A DNA stretch of 64,000 nt from the NCBI GenBank assembly GCA_958299035.1, contig CATQJL010000316.1:48543585-48607584 (forward strand), written 5' to 3'. This document shows, piece by piece, positions 44,490 to 55,059 of the stretch; the stretch's first letter is position 1; every line of letters starts with the position of its first letter. A model generated the notes under the pieces. It searched no databases and was not told the origin of the DNA. It worked only from the letters and a program-made list of their open reading frames with translations. A program made the translations under genes and the position numbers. This stretch comes from Cylicocyclus nassatus (taxonomy: Eukaryota > Nematoda > Chromadorea > Rhabditida > Strongylidae).

Positions 44490-45150
44490 GAAATTTTCGT
44501 CTTGAACAGAACGAATCCCATTAAAAAACATTTTACGAAAATCTCAACTTTTTATAGATACACTAGTACCCTTTAACGCACTACTCAGTTACAATAACAA
44601 GCAAACCCAAATCAAAGTTACCATCAGAAAGTGTTAAGGTTATTAGCGTTTGGCTACCGATTCAAGAAGGACATGTGTCTTTACCAGGTTTTATTATCTC
44701 GTTCTAATAATAACAATTTTTTTCTCTGACCGATACTGACCGAGAATTTGAGTAGGCTTGAAGATTCTCAAAGCATTTCCATGCGAGACTCATGTTCCAT
44801 AATTTCAATATTCTTCCACTGTTTGATTCTTTCAGAGTTTTGAATTTTATCTTATTTTCATTTTCTACTTTATCTATCTTCTATCTCTTTTTTATCTCCT
44901 ATCCATAGTGTGAAATCGGGTAGAGGCAGAACTGCATCAAAGCTGAAAGAAGCTAAAAAATTGATATAATCAGCAGTCTCTTAGAGGAGCAATGAAGCGC
45001 TTCATCTATGCGTAATCACGTCATATCTCATTATCTTTCAGTCTGCATAATGTCTGAAAAGCACATCTGCAAGGTCTATGACGCATATGGGATGTGGCAC
45101 GGACCATTTTATTTTCTTCTTGGTTCTGCCCTTATATTCACAAAAAAACC
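44490..45150. other. Gene-free stretch
   Basis: T-rich DNA with TATCT repeats near 44870-44900 and no supported exon. Confidence 0.45.
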
Positions 45151-45156
45151 CTACGT

Positions 45157-45594
45157 CTACTCCTCAACTGTTAGACTATCCCAGAATTTCTTTCCGATTT
45201 GGACAAAATCATATCCTTTTTCTTTTCGGTAGGATCTCGTTATTTTTTGACGAAGTGAAGCGAGCTCTTCGATTGCACTCACATCGTAGTCCACATAATA
45301 TAGGAGCCCCAATCTGAATGTATTTGATCGAACCAAAATTGGATCTTCAGAAGTTTGCGAACCTCCCACTTATGAGCATAACAAAAACATACATGTTCAT
45401 GAGTGTCCGTGTGGCCACAAATCAAAAGAATAAGTAATTTTATAAAACGACAATCTCCTTCTTCAGAGTTTAACAGTAACATAACTTTATGATCCACTGA
45501 TATGCTCATAGTCATAGTTAGGTACGCTGGATCCACAACCTGAGCTACTTCAGAAGCTCCTACGTTCAGAAGTGCAACCATAAATTCACTTTCT
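45157..45594 (-). CDS. Candidate coding remnant, two overlapping frames
   Basis: The first minus-strand frame (to 45279) reads NVGASEVAQVVDPAYLTM and CGHTDTHEHVCFCYAHKWE. The second (to 45157) reads LLYYVDYDVSAIEELASL, then RQKITRSYRKEKGYDFVQIG and ends DSLTVEE-stop. An intron from GTTCGC to TACATTCAG would lie between, but phases do not agree, so this is a decayed gene, a missed exon or an error. No family recognised. Confidence 0.35.
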
Positions 45595-46095
45595 TAGAAC
45601 TGCGTCACGTTTATGTTGACGTACAATGTAATTTATAAATTGTAGTGCTAGAAATACCAATTTGCTTAGAGCTGGCAAAAAAGTGTTGAACACAAGTATA
45701 TAATTAGTGCCTACTACAAAGTATGGTTTCATTTTGTAGTGCTGCGCTATATTTATCTCTGCAATTTGCAGAATAACGACAAAATAAATCTGAATGATGT
45801 GACTTGCAATATTTATAGATAATAATAAGCCAAGTAAAATTGGCTATGATTAGGATGGATATGCAACTTTGAGTTTTTTACTCATCTTCAGTTACAAAAC
45901 AATCACAAAGACTCGTTGCAGTTCTTTCACTTACATTTCCTTCCCTTACCCTGCTTTCACCAATTGCTCTAACTCTCTACTATTTACTGCATAAAGATGG
46001 GAAACATCCGTTGAGCGGAAAAGTTGAATAAAGTTTTTAGACAGTGAGTGTTGATTTATCATCAGAAAATAGTTTGCAATAGTGGCAGTAGCAGG

Positions 46096-46483
46096 TTAGA
46101 TTGTAACATGAGTTTTGTCACACTTGAAGGAAAAAATCTTCATGACTTTCTTTAAAGATCTTTTCTCATCTCCACATTGAGTGGAGAGCTGTAACTTTTC
46201 AATATATGCAAGCCACACATAGAAAATCCAATTTTTGAATTTTTTTAAAATTTCTTGCATTATTTTTGGCAAATTTCCAAGGCAAAAGAAAAACGAAGAT
46301 TTGATTGCTGTCACAAAATCGCCTTTATATTTCTGTAACCCGTACCTGTAAAGGTGGATATGATGCCAATAGATACTTCTTTGTTCACTGCTCATAGGTG
46401 CCAAATACTAGACTTTGTCAAAGTTTTTAGAGTTTTTCACAAGAAAATGAAAAAAGTGCCTCAAAACTTATGTTACAACCTAA
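46096..46483. mobile_element. Internally deleted mariner-like element
   Basis: TTAGATTGTAACATGAGTTT at 46096 pairs with the right end (reverse strand TTAGGTTGTAACATAAGTTT) at 46483; TA follows the right end. At 388 bp it is less than half the length of the other mariner-like copies in this window. Confidence 0.7.
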
Positions 46484-46857
46484 TATGTTATCAATGGGCG
46501 ATACGATTCTATCTTTGGCAAGAGTGCGCGATGGGCTTCATCAGTTTCTAATAAAATTCGTTTCATTCACTGAATGTTGTATAATTGACGAGAGCATTAT
46601 TTCGCTTCTATTTTTCCACTTCTTGGTGCACTTATGTTTGGAGAATCAAACATAATGCGTTTGAAACTAGCAACCCGGTATCGTTGTTTAAAAAATTTGC
46701 TGAAGAGCTCTTTCTCCGTTTTTCGGATATAGGAATGAGGACATATTGAGTAGCTGACAGAAGGTCATATATTTCTATTACAATACGAGTATATGAAAAT
46801 ACAGAAGTAGAGAAAGCAAGATAGTACCTACTTGCTTCACAGGTTCCACAGTATTTG

Positions 46858-47067
46858 TACTCTAATTTCACGAGAAGAGCACCTGTATTTTTTCTGAACT
46901 CGACCATCCTGAGCAAATCAAAAGATTTCGCATTTAAAGGACCCTCTACCGCGCTGCTTCTTACCTGGAAGAGTTGTGTGGAAGAGCCACCAATTCGCGA
47001 AGCACAATGGTGTGGCCGAGCTACTTGCTAAAATGAAAAAGGTGTCTTGTACTCGTGAAATAGGGTA
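46858..47067. mobile_element. MITE with TACYCTAATTTCACGAG ends
   Basis: TACTCTAATTTCACGAG at the left and CTCGTGAAATAGGGTA at the right. It shares interior pieces (CTCGACCA, AAAGGACCCT) with 23475-23626 but is longer. It lies about 340 bp upstream of the putative 5' end of the synaptotagmin-like gene. Confidence 0.75.
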
Positions 47068-47401
47068 TTTGAAATCGGATTTGATTTAAAAGCTGCTTTA
47101 TTCTCCACGTCTGCTTCTTTATGAATTCTGTCCGCTGAAGAAAAAATAATTATTTGTCACTACTTATTGTCTCATTATTCGCTCAATGTGGTGACTAAGA
47201 AAAAATACTAGCTGTTGTTTCTAACAAAATTCATCAAGATATATCTGATGTCACGTCTTCGATAAACATTTTGATCTATGAAACTTATTTTACAGCAATG
47301 CTATCTCTAGCTTTTTTGATTTCGACTTTCGTTTTGATTTCCATCTCACTCATTGTGGATCCCTTCTCTTTTATCTCGTAAGTCAAGATTATAAGGTATC
47401 A

Positions 47402-47412
47402 TTTTTCCTCAG
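47402..47412 (+). promoter_or_regulatory. Possible trans-splice acceptor of the synaptotagmin-like gene
   Basis: TTTTTCCTCAG ends 55 nt before the ATG at 47468, with in-frame stops between. In nematodes this arrangement often marks spliced-leader addition. It could equally be the acceptor of a 5'-UTR intron. Confidence 0.35.
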
Positions 47413-47467
47413 TTTCATTTCCGTCTAAACCGCAAGCGATCGCGCTTCGAAGTCATAAAGCTAATGA

Positions 47468-50400
47468 ATGCAGCAAATTCAGAGAATGGATGCGGGCACC
47501 CAGTGGGTAATCGCGGGTCTGGTGCTGCTCCTAATCCTATTGGTTGTGCTGCTGTTCTCAAAAACGCCGTTCCTGAGTTTATTCATCGCCGAGCAGGGAT
47601 GGGAGAAATTGGACGAGAACAGCGGCATCCTCGAGCACTCCAGCTCGCTCTCGCGGATTCCACTTCGCGCCAAGCAGCCCTACGACAAGGCGGCCGCCTT
47701 CTGCTACAGTAATCCGGTCGATGGATTCATCAAGATGAGCTACGGGATTCACGTGAGTTGTGATTTGTTCAGGGAAGTACTTCTAATTGGAGGGTAAGGG
47801 ACAAGTTAGATAACCGACATGCAGATGGTCAGTGAAATGAAGGGCAACTTTATAACGTCCATTTCCTCGGAAGAAAGGCAGCAATGGCTACAACTAAAAT
47901 TCCAAAAAAGTTTTTTTGATTTGTATCCCATTTGGTAATAGTAGCTTTTCTTACTATGTGACAGGTTATATCAGGTAAGCAAAGATCATTTAAAAAAGAA
48001 GTTTTACCTTCCATTCTCAAGGAGTTCGGTCAAATCACGTCAAAACACACTACTGTCACTCGATAGCTGTTAAAGAAATGTCTGAAAACATGCTCCGCCA
48101 ATGAATTTTTTTACGGAGGGACCAGAGTTTGCCAAGCCCTCCAAAAAATAGGGAGGCTTTGCAAATTTTTTGGGCTGTTTTCAGCTCCATAATCCCTTAA
48201 AGGGTGCTTCAACACATTGCGGAAAATAATTTTAAAGGCCATTTCAATGTTTAAGATATTAGAAATAATTTTATCTACTTTATGAAGCAAGGTACTTGCA
48301 TGATTTTATAACTTATACACTACTCTAAATTCATGACCTTTTCTTGGGAAAGGAGTGGGTTGTGAGAAGGGGTATATTTTTATCTCAAAGCTGTTAATCA
48401 TCCTAAGCACTTACCACTATCGTCAATATATCTGCTTACGCTATTTACTTTAGGACGAGAAGGATCCAAAGCAATATCTTGTCCCTTGCGAGGAGATCCA
48501 ACATCAACTCGTAGTAGAAAACAATCCAGACGTGCATCTCACACCGGAGCGACGGATATCAGGTAAACAAATTCGTCTTTCTTACTGAAACTAAAACGTT
48601 GACAAGGATTTAACAGTTTGGATTTTTGGATTTGCTAGTTGCTGTTTTGACACAAGTTTTCCAAAATGTTTTCAAACTCTGAAGAACTATGTACACGTAA
48701 CTGAACTATCTTTAATGACTTGCTTTCTTAGTAATCCATTCCTCACATAAATGCAGTCATTTCAATGCTTTTTCTGGTGAAAAACTCTACTGCTGAGTCG
48801 AATACAATTCGTTTATTATTTTCTATTTCGGGTATTTCGTTGAGCTTGATAAACGGAATACAAATTTTCTTCCATACGTTTGCGAGGATATTATTGTCTC
48901 TGGCATGACGTTGCCAAAATGGAAGGAAATTTGTTGCTGAATCATGAAAGAGGGAAGGGAGGGGAATATACAACATTTGATTCCATTTCGTTAAAGTGCT
49001 ACTGTCGAACACGGAGCAACAGGAACTGCATGGAATATTTGCCCTTCTTCACCGGAAAGACCTCAGTTTTCGCGAACTTTTCGTCTAGCTGCTTATCTGC
49101 ACAAAAATGGAAGCTATGTTTTCTGGAGAAACCTCTGTCTAAACAAGTTTGGCTCAGCCTCATTTATCTAATTTTCATTATTCCAATCCCTCTCGAAGGA
49201 GAGGCTTGATAGAATTTCAAAGAATGCTCTCTTCCCACAAGGTTAGCTTATGGTCTCTAGCATAAGTCAACAATGTCTATGCTTTTGCTCTTATGAACTA
49301 ACCTACTCAGGGTATTAAGGCGAGCAGCGTTTTTTTCTTTTCCGATACTTGTATGTCTTGCAACTTACATTATATAGTTGAATATTGTATAAGATACACT
49401 CGAGGCATGTCGAAGAGTGGAGAATAAGCTGAAGTGGCACAGCTGTAAGAGCTTCGGGTATTTTTTTCTACAAAATTGAATTGGTTTCTTATCGAGAGCC
49501 TCATAAAAGCACACAAATGCGATGGATGCGATATGGGAAGAAAAGAACTACCTGCTGGCCGAGAAGTGGAATAAGTAAACCACCTCGGTCCTGTTCATAG
49601 GTCTGCTCATTTTGATGGTAAGATAACCTTTATAAGACTATCTACAGGTTAACCCTAAATTAAATAACCATTATCTCCGTAAAGGCTGCGATAAATATGT
49701 AAACAAAAAAATAGAAAATTCAGCAAAAAGAAGCGTTCAATGGCACAACATGTAATGATTTTCATATAAATAGTAAATCGCTCTTCATTCTAAAAGCTAT
49801 CTAGATAGCTATGCTGAAGCGACCATAACCGAAAGACTTTGCGAGCTTTTCATCCAACATATTCGTATATCTTAGAATTGAAGGATGATATAACAACAAT
49901 ATAAAACACTAACAACACCAATGCCAATATATCAGTAAATTATGAAATGAACTCAAAATATGTCATTAACACTATATTATTTGAATTCATTGAACCAATG
50001 CAAATTATGTTATCAACTAAACCAAAACAAAACTAATACTGTAATGCTGGTAGCTGCCTTTTACACTTGAATCCAACTTCTTTAGATGGGAACTTCAATC
50101 GTAAACATATTTTGAAGTGTTAAATTGCTCGTCATAGGAATAGCCGTATTAAAAACGCTCCTCAAGTAAAGTGTTACATAGCAATACTTTATTTTCAATC
50201 TGAGTATTTTTCTTTGGAAATCCATTTTCAGACGAACAGGTCCACTGTACTGATGGTCAGTTGCGAAGGTGTATATCTACCGACAGTGTTGACAGTGCCG
50301 CTTCCTCAATCATAGAAGTGAATCGCGATGTGCCAATGGCGAACATGACCCTCAAATATGACGAGTCAGTTATCTTTTTCACTCCACAAACTTTACATCA

Positions 50401-53400
50401 AGTGCTTAGTTCAGAGCCACACAAATGCTTTCCGTGCAATTACACCACTTGTCAGACGTGTACTCAGACTATGGACAGATATGGTTGCTGTTCTTTTTGC
50501 TTCCACATCCAAAGCCATTGTGGAGAACCGAGGTGAAGGCGTATAAATCAACTTGAGAATAAAGCAAAAATGTCATCGACAACCTCCAGTTAAACGTTTG
50601 ATTTTATGGGAGTCAGTTTAACTACCAGATGTATGTCTTATTACCCTATTTTCCGGCTTATAAACCGCACTTATATATGCCGCACCCGCCGCAGCGAACA
50701 GTAGCGCGAAAACCTTAGAAAAGAGTTCTATCAAAGTGGAAGTCGGTGCGTTTCGTGAGTCTTCTTCAGTGCAAATGATCATGTCTTCAGTTTTTTTATT
50801 CATTCCTTTCGATGCGTAATCTGATGTTGGTATCGCAGGTGGGAGGTAGTCCCACATATTCTCAAATCGAAAGCATCGGTTATGCTGCCGAGAATGGAAC
50901 CGGCCGGTTTGTACATTTCGTCGTCGACCGGATGACAAAGATGGCGAAGTGAATAGGAGAAGCTCATAAAATGCGACAATACCAGAAAGCGTTTAGAAGA
51001 CTCCCAGCAGATGGTCAGCATTAATAGAAGAGTTGAGGGGATGACTTAATGGGCAGCGAGAGTAATGAACAAGAGTTGAAACCGTAGCGATGAATGAGAA
51101 GATAAAGATTTTTGTTACAAACATGCAATCGAGAAGAAACCAAGGAAGAACGAAAGCAGAAAGTTAGTAATGGGCTACTAGATGAGACGGACAGTAGTTG
51201 GCTGCTTGTGCGGCTTCGCGCATCGCGAAAGGCACCGAACTTCAGGCCGCTCGCGATGAAAAGAAATGCGCCTTATACGCTGGAAAATATGGTAATCTAA
51301 AACTAGATCAGAGAATAATTACATGCATTCGTACACATGAACACTGGATATCAATCCTTTCTTGTTTAAACACTTTATAAAACAATGTACCCTACTCATC
51401 ACTGTATTTATTCATTCTTGAGGTTTGAAGCAAGCGTTAAAAACTAAATACCGTACTTAATTGACTTCTAAATCAGTTGAACCGGTTTATGTAAACTAAC
51501 ATGTGATGCAAACGAGGTATCGAAAGATTTTGCTCCGCAGGGTAGGACATCTCGGCCACCTCATGTTGACGTAATCATTGAAAATTTAGGCTCGTTCCAC
51601 ACCGTCTTCCTTCATCGACTACAGCAGCGTCTATCAACAGTGCGTGCGAAAATGTGACTTACATAAGGTTAGTCTTTACCCCTAAATGGAGAGGCACGTT
51701 TTGTCTGAGAGAAATAGATGCACGGGCGCAGATGTCTAATGTGCGAAAATAAATGAAGGAAGCAGAGGAAGATTGATGAAATCAGCTAATCTCAAGGAGC
51801 AGATTCAGAGAAATGCTTCGCGTCACTGGGATGATACTGTTACCAAGGGGAATTTCAATCAAACATAGTTTTTGTTGATATAATAAATATTACTGCTTTT
51901 CACTACCACCAAGAAATCTGAGGTACTTATCATTTGCTCTGGAGCTCGGTGATGGTTCCAGACAAGTGATAAGTACCCAGGTTTCTTGCTGGTAGTGAAA
52001 ATTGCTCCATGACATCATAAAGGGAAATTTTTTTTACATCCGATTACAACAATGCTCATTTCTGAGCCACTCAATTATAGTAACCATTGAAACCAAAAAT
52101 CAAGCTACCATTTTACTGCTACTGTGAACTTCTATTCATCTTCAGCCTTTAGATTGCACTTCTCGTCCAGCTTTACTCTAGTAGGAATCAATCCGCAAGC
52201 ATCGTTGGTCAATCTAGGATCCGATTAAAGGTTGGTTGTACTTCAGACCAATCTTTAACCTTTTCTCTGATTTCCCTTTATAGGATTTATCTTTGACAAG
52301 TGGCGACGACGCGCCAGTAGAGTTAGCCCTTCAACCCAGCAAGTCCAAGGTTCGGAAGATTACGAATAGTTTCTACCTCATGCTTAGCACAGACGGAGAA
52401 ATATTTTGCTTCTATGATGGTGAAAAATATATCAGTCTACTTAACGATTTTCTTTAGAGCCCAATCAACGACGTCCCATCGGTAAAGCTTGGCGAGATTC
52501 TTTTCCTCGCTGCTTTCTCTCAGGATCGCCTGACAGTTATTGTGTCAAAGATCAGAAATCTTGCGCCTATCTACCATAGTACGTTTCCAAGCATTTATCA
52601 ATACTGCTTTGGTAATCAACGTTTCCAGCCGTGTTCATACGATTATATATTGTACAACCGATGGGACAAGTTACAAAGAAAAAGACTTCTGAGCGAGTTC
52701 TGGTGGACGGTGCAGCAGATATCGGTGAGAGCATGTTCTTCAGCGTGCCGAGGAGCAGAGTGCTGGTGAGTTAAAGGTCTACTTGGTAGTCCTTAAACTG
52801 AACAGATGTCTTTCTAGAAAAGCCATTTGCGGCTAAGCATAGTCTGTGGTACGGATACTGTGACGAAGAGCATAGGGCATGTTACGCTCGGACCTAAGTC
52901 TAGTGGAAAGGTAAGAGTCCATTTCATCAACAAAAAAATTTCGGCAATCGGCCTTCGAAACGAAATGGCCAGCGAGAGACTACAAATTTTACATACATGA
53001 ATAATGAATGATAAATAACATAATAAATGAATAATGATAAATAATTTATGAATAACTATAAAATTCTACAAACGTTTCTGAAAACATTGAAAACTTTGTA
53101 TGTGTTCAGAAATTAGTAACAAAATACTGAGAAAGCGACTGGTTCCCTTCTTGAAAGCATTCAAAATCCTATTCAATTTTTTTCATTATGGTTTATCGGT
53201 TCAGGACTGTGACTACTTTTGTTCGTTTACCAGAAAAGATAGTATTTAGATTCTACACAAAACCACAATATTTCATTACTTAAAAAGTTAGTTCAACTTT
53301 GAATCTTGGATGATTGTGGATAAAACTCTTAATCGACTTTGAACGTTCACAAGGTTTCCTTGCTTTTTCAAATTGTCCTACGTTCTGCTATTTCTTTTGA

Positions 53401-53520
53401 ATTAACAAATAATTGAAATCCTCCTTCAAGGAACTCGGTCACTGGAAACGAGCCCTCAGTGGTGATGGTCCACCACTGGCGACATGGCATGCCGTTCGGC
53501 CACGAAGCACTGCCTGCTAG
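47468..53520 (+). CDS. Synaptotagmin-like membrane-anchored tandem-C2 protein
   Basis: Exons: 47468-47752, 48454-48562, 50232-50364, 50456-50540, 52284-52349, 52458-52578, 52629-52765, 52818-52910, 53431-53520; phases agree and give about 372 residues. Residues 13-30 are a membrane segment (WVIAGLVLLLILLVVLLF), preceded by a very short lumenal end; Met7 is an alternative start. A C2A-like start (MANMTLKYDE, residues about 171-180) continues through MVAVLFAS and PVELALQPSKSK, but its second half is missing. C2B (about 235-370) is complete: LGEILF, RLTVIVSKIRNL, FIRLYIV, the basic TKKKTSERV, FFSVPRSRVL, IGHVTLGP, and the terminal ELGHWKRAL with TWHAVRP. Calcium loop aspartates are mostly absent: C2B loop 1 is shortened to APIYHT. 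Synaptotagmins act in vesicle exocytosis; this one is probably calcium-independent (inference). Least certain are the donors at 50365 (GTCAGT), 50541 (GTATAA) and 52350 (GTTCGG). Confidence 0.8.
50642..51293. mobile_element. TACCCTATTTTC-type element in an intron of the synaptotagmin-like gene
   Basis: TTACCCTATTTTCCGGCTTA at the left and GCGCCTTATACGCTGGAAAA...GGTAA at the right are imperfect terminal repeats of the family at 10895 and 59506. The short ORFs inside on both strands have no known motif. It occupies about 650 bp of the long intron between exons 4 and 5. Confidence 0.65.
51897..52002. repeat. Small hairpin in the same intron
   Basis: TTTTCACTACCACCAAGAAA and AGGTACTTATCA at the left pair with TGATAAGTACCCAGGTTTCT and TGGTAGTGAAAA at the right; loop about 35 bp. 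It is about 280 bp before exon 5 and could influence splicing, but nothing in the sequence proves that. Confidence 0.75.
52985..53060. repeat. AT-rich tandem low-complexity tract
   Basis: Irregular repeats of ATGAATAATGATAAATAA in the intron between exons 8 and 9. Confidence 0.7.
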
Positions 53521-54335
53521 TCGCGTAGAGCCGGACTCGAGCAGCAACTCTTCCGCAAAACTCTTACGGATTGTAACATACGTCGGTCTTTAACTGTTTC
53601 ATATGCCTGTTTTAACTCTTTGGAGTTCTGACTATTTGTTGTTTCCCGTGATTCTGTTGACCAAAGGCTTCTTGTTTGCTTTTATGCACTTTGATGAACA
53701 TTTTATTGCTGTCGTACAGAGATGGTAAACTTGCATGAAGCCTATCACATTTGAAGTACTGCAATTCGCTGAGTTTTTGCAACGTCTAGTTGCCAAAAAG
53801 AAACTCGTAATTTCGAGAAAGCAGATTAGATACAAATAGAATGAGGGATGTTCAAGGCAAAATCATGCCTAATGCTTTAGTCTCAGTTTGAGCAGCATTT
53901 GAAAACAACAATAATAACAAATGATTCAAGATTAGAGCAGATTCTTTTTTATGGTGATTTGTAAAAAGAGGCAGGGTCTCCGTGGCCCTTAGTTGTCCCA
54001 AAAAGTACACAAGAACTTCATACGAAAAAATAAGGTATGAAATTTTGTTATTAGCGCGTTACATGCTTGGTTTGAGGACAGGTAGGATTGAACAAGACAC
54101 GTAAGGAGTTTTTTTTTTTTTCAGATGATTTCGCGATTAAAAATAAAATTTTTGGGAGTTGGAGGAGTATTACCGTAATCCCCGAATATCATGGACAGGG
54201 GCTGTGTTCATTTTTTACCCCTGCAGTTACAAGTGCGACACAACATTCATGAAATGATATCCCTTTAGCCACAGTTTAAAAACGGTAATTATATCTAATC
54301 ACCTAATAAGCGCTAATGTACGTTCTTGTCTTCAG

Positions 54336-54461
54336 CGATGCGGCAGTATGACACACATGTCTGATACACAGAATGATAATTCTGGAAGAGGAAACAGCCA
54401 CAGTAGTTCCAGTATTTGGGTAGACGGCCTCAGACGATTGAGGAATAAACTTTTACAATAA
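54336..54461 (+). CDS. Possible alternative last exon with poly(A) signals
   Basis: After CTTGTCTTCAG a frame of 41 codons reads RCGSMTHMSDTQNDNSGRGN, a Ser run (NSHSSSSIW), then a basic helix (RRLRNKLLQ) and TAA. It is in phase 0, as is the end of exon 8 (52910) of the synaptotagmin-like gene, so it could be an alternative end that skips the C2B C-terminus. Two AATAAA hexamers (54444 and 54457) overlap the stop. It might instead be the last exon of an unseen gene. Confidence 0.35.
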   Translation, partial: RCGSMTHMSDTQNDNSGRGNSHSSSSIWVDGLRRLRNKLLQ

Positions 54462-54462
54462 A
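54444..54462 (+). terminator. Two overlapping-range poly(A) signals
   Basis: AATAAA at 54444-54449 and again at 54457-54462. These are the first clear plus-strand signals downstream of the synaptotagmin-like stop at 53520. Confidence 0.4.
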
Positions 54463-55059
54463 AATGTGCTGTTACAAATAAGAATGTAGAGGTATCCCAT
54501 AAAACGCATCACTACATTATTGGCTGGCAACATTTGTAAATAAACATTTCAAAAGTGTCATAACCGCTTTACACTTTTGATCTCAGCCTTTTTCTCCTGA
54601 CATCTTCTGGTTTTTGCCGTTGTTTGGAAGTGATTTGGCGATCACCCTGCAAATCACTAGCTTATGTGAACATTCAGTATTCAGCATCACATTGAATGCC
54701 GTTTTCCCAAAAGTTTCGAGGTTTCAGACCAGTTTTCAATGATTTTGCGTAAAAACACTATAATACATGAAAAAATCGGCTAATTTCTGTATTCTAATCT
54801 TATTCTCAAAACAGTTATGCAGCACACGTTTATGCTAAATTCTTCTAACTATGGACAAACGAGTATTTGAATGTAAATTGAATATCATTTGACTGGAGAA
54901 ATTTACAGGAGATATATTCGCACAGTTTCCTATTTCCTTTTAAAACCTAAACAAAGATTCAAACAATGGTAGCGAAAGTTTTAACCATTTTTGTAATACG
55001 ATTAAAAATATGCTATGAAAAAAAAACTGCTGCAGAAGGAAAAGCAAACGCATCAACTG

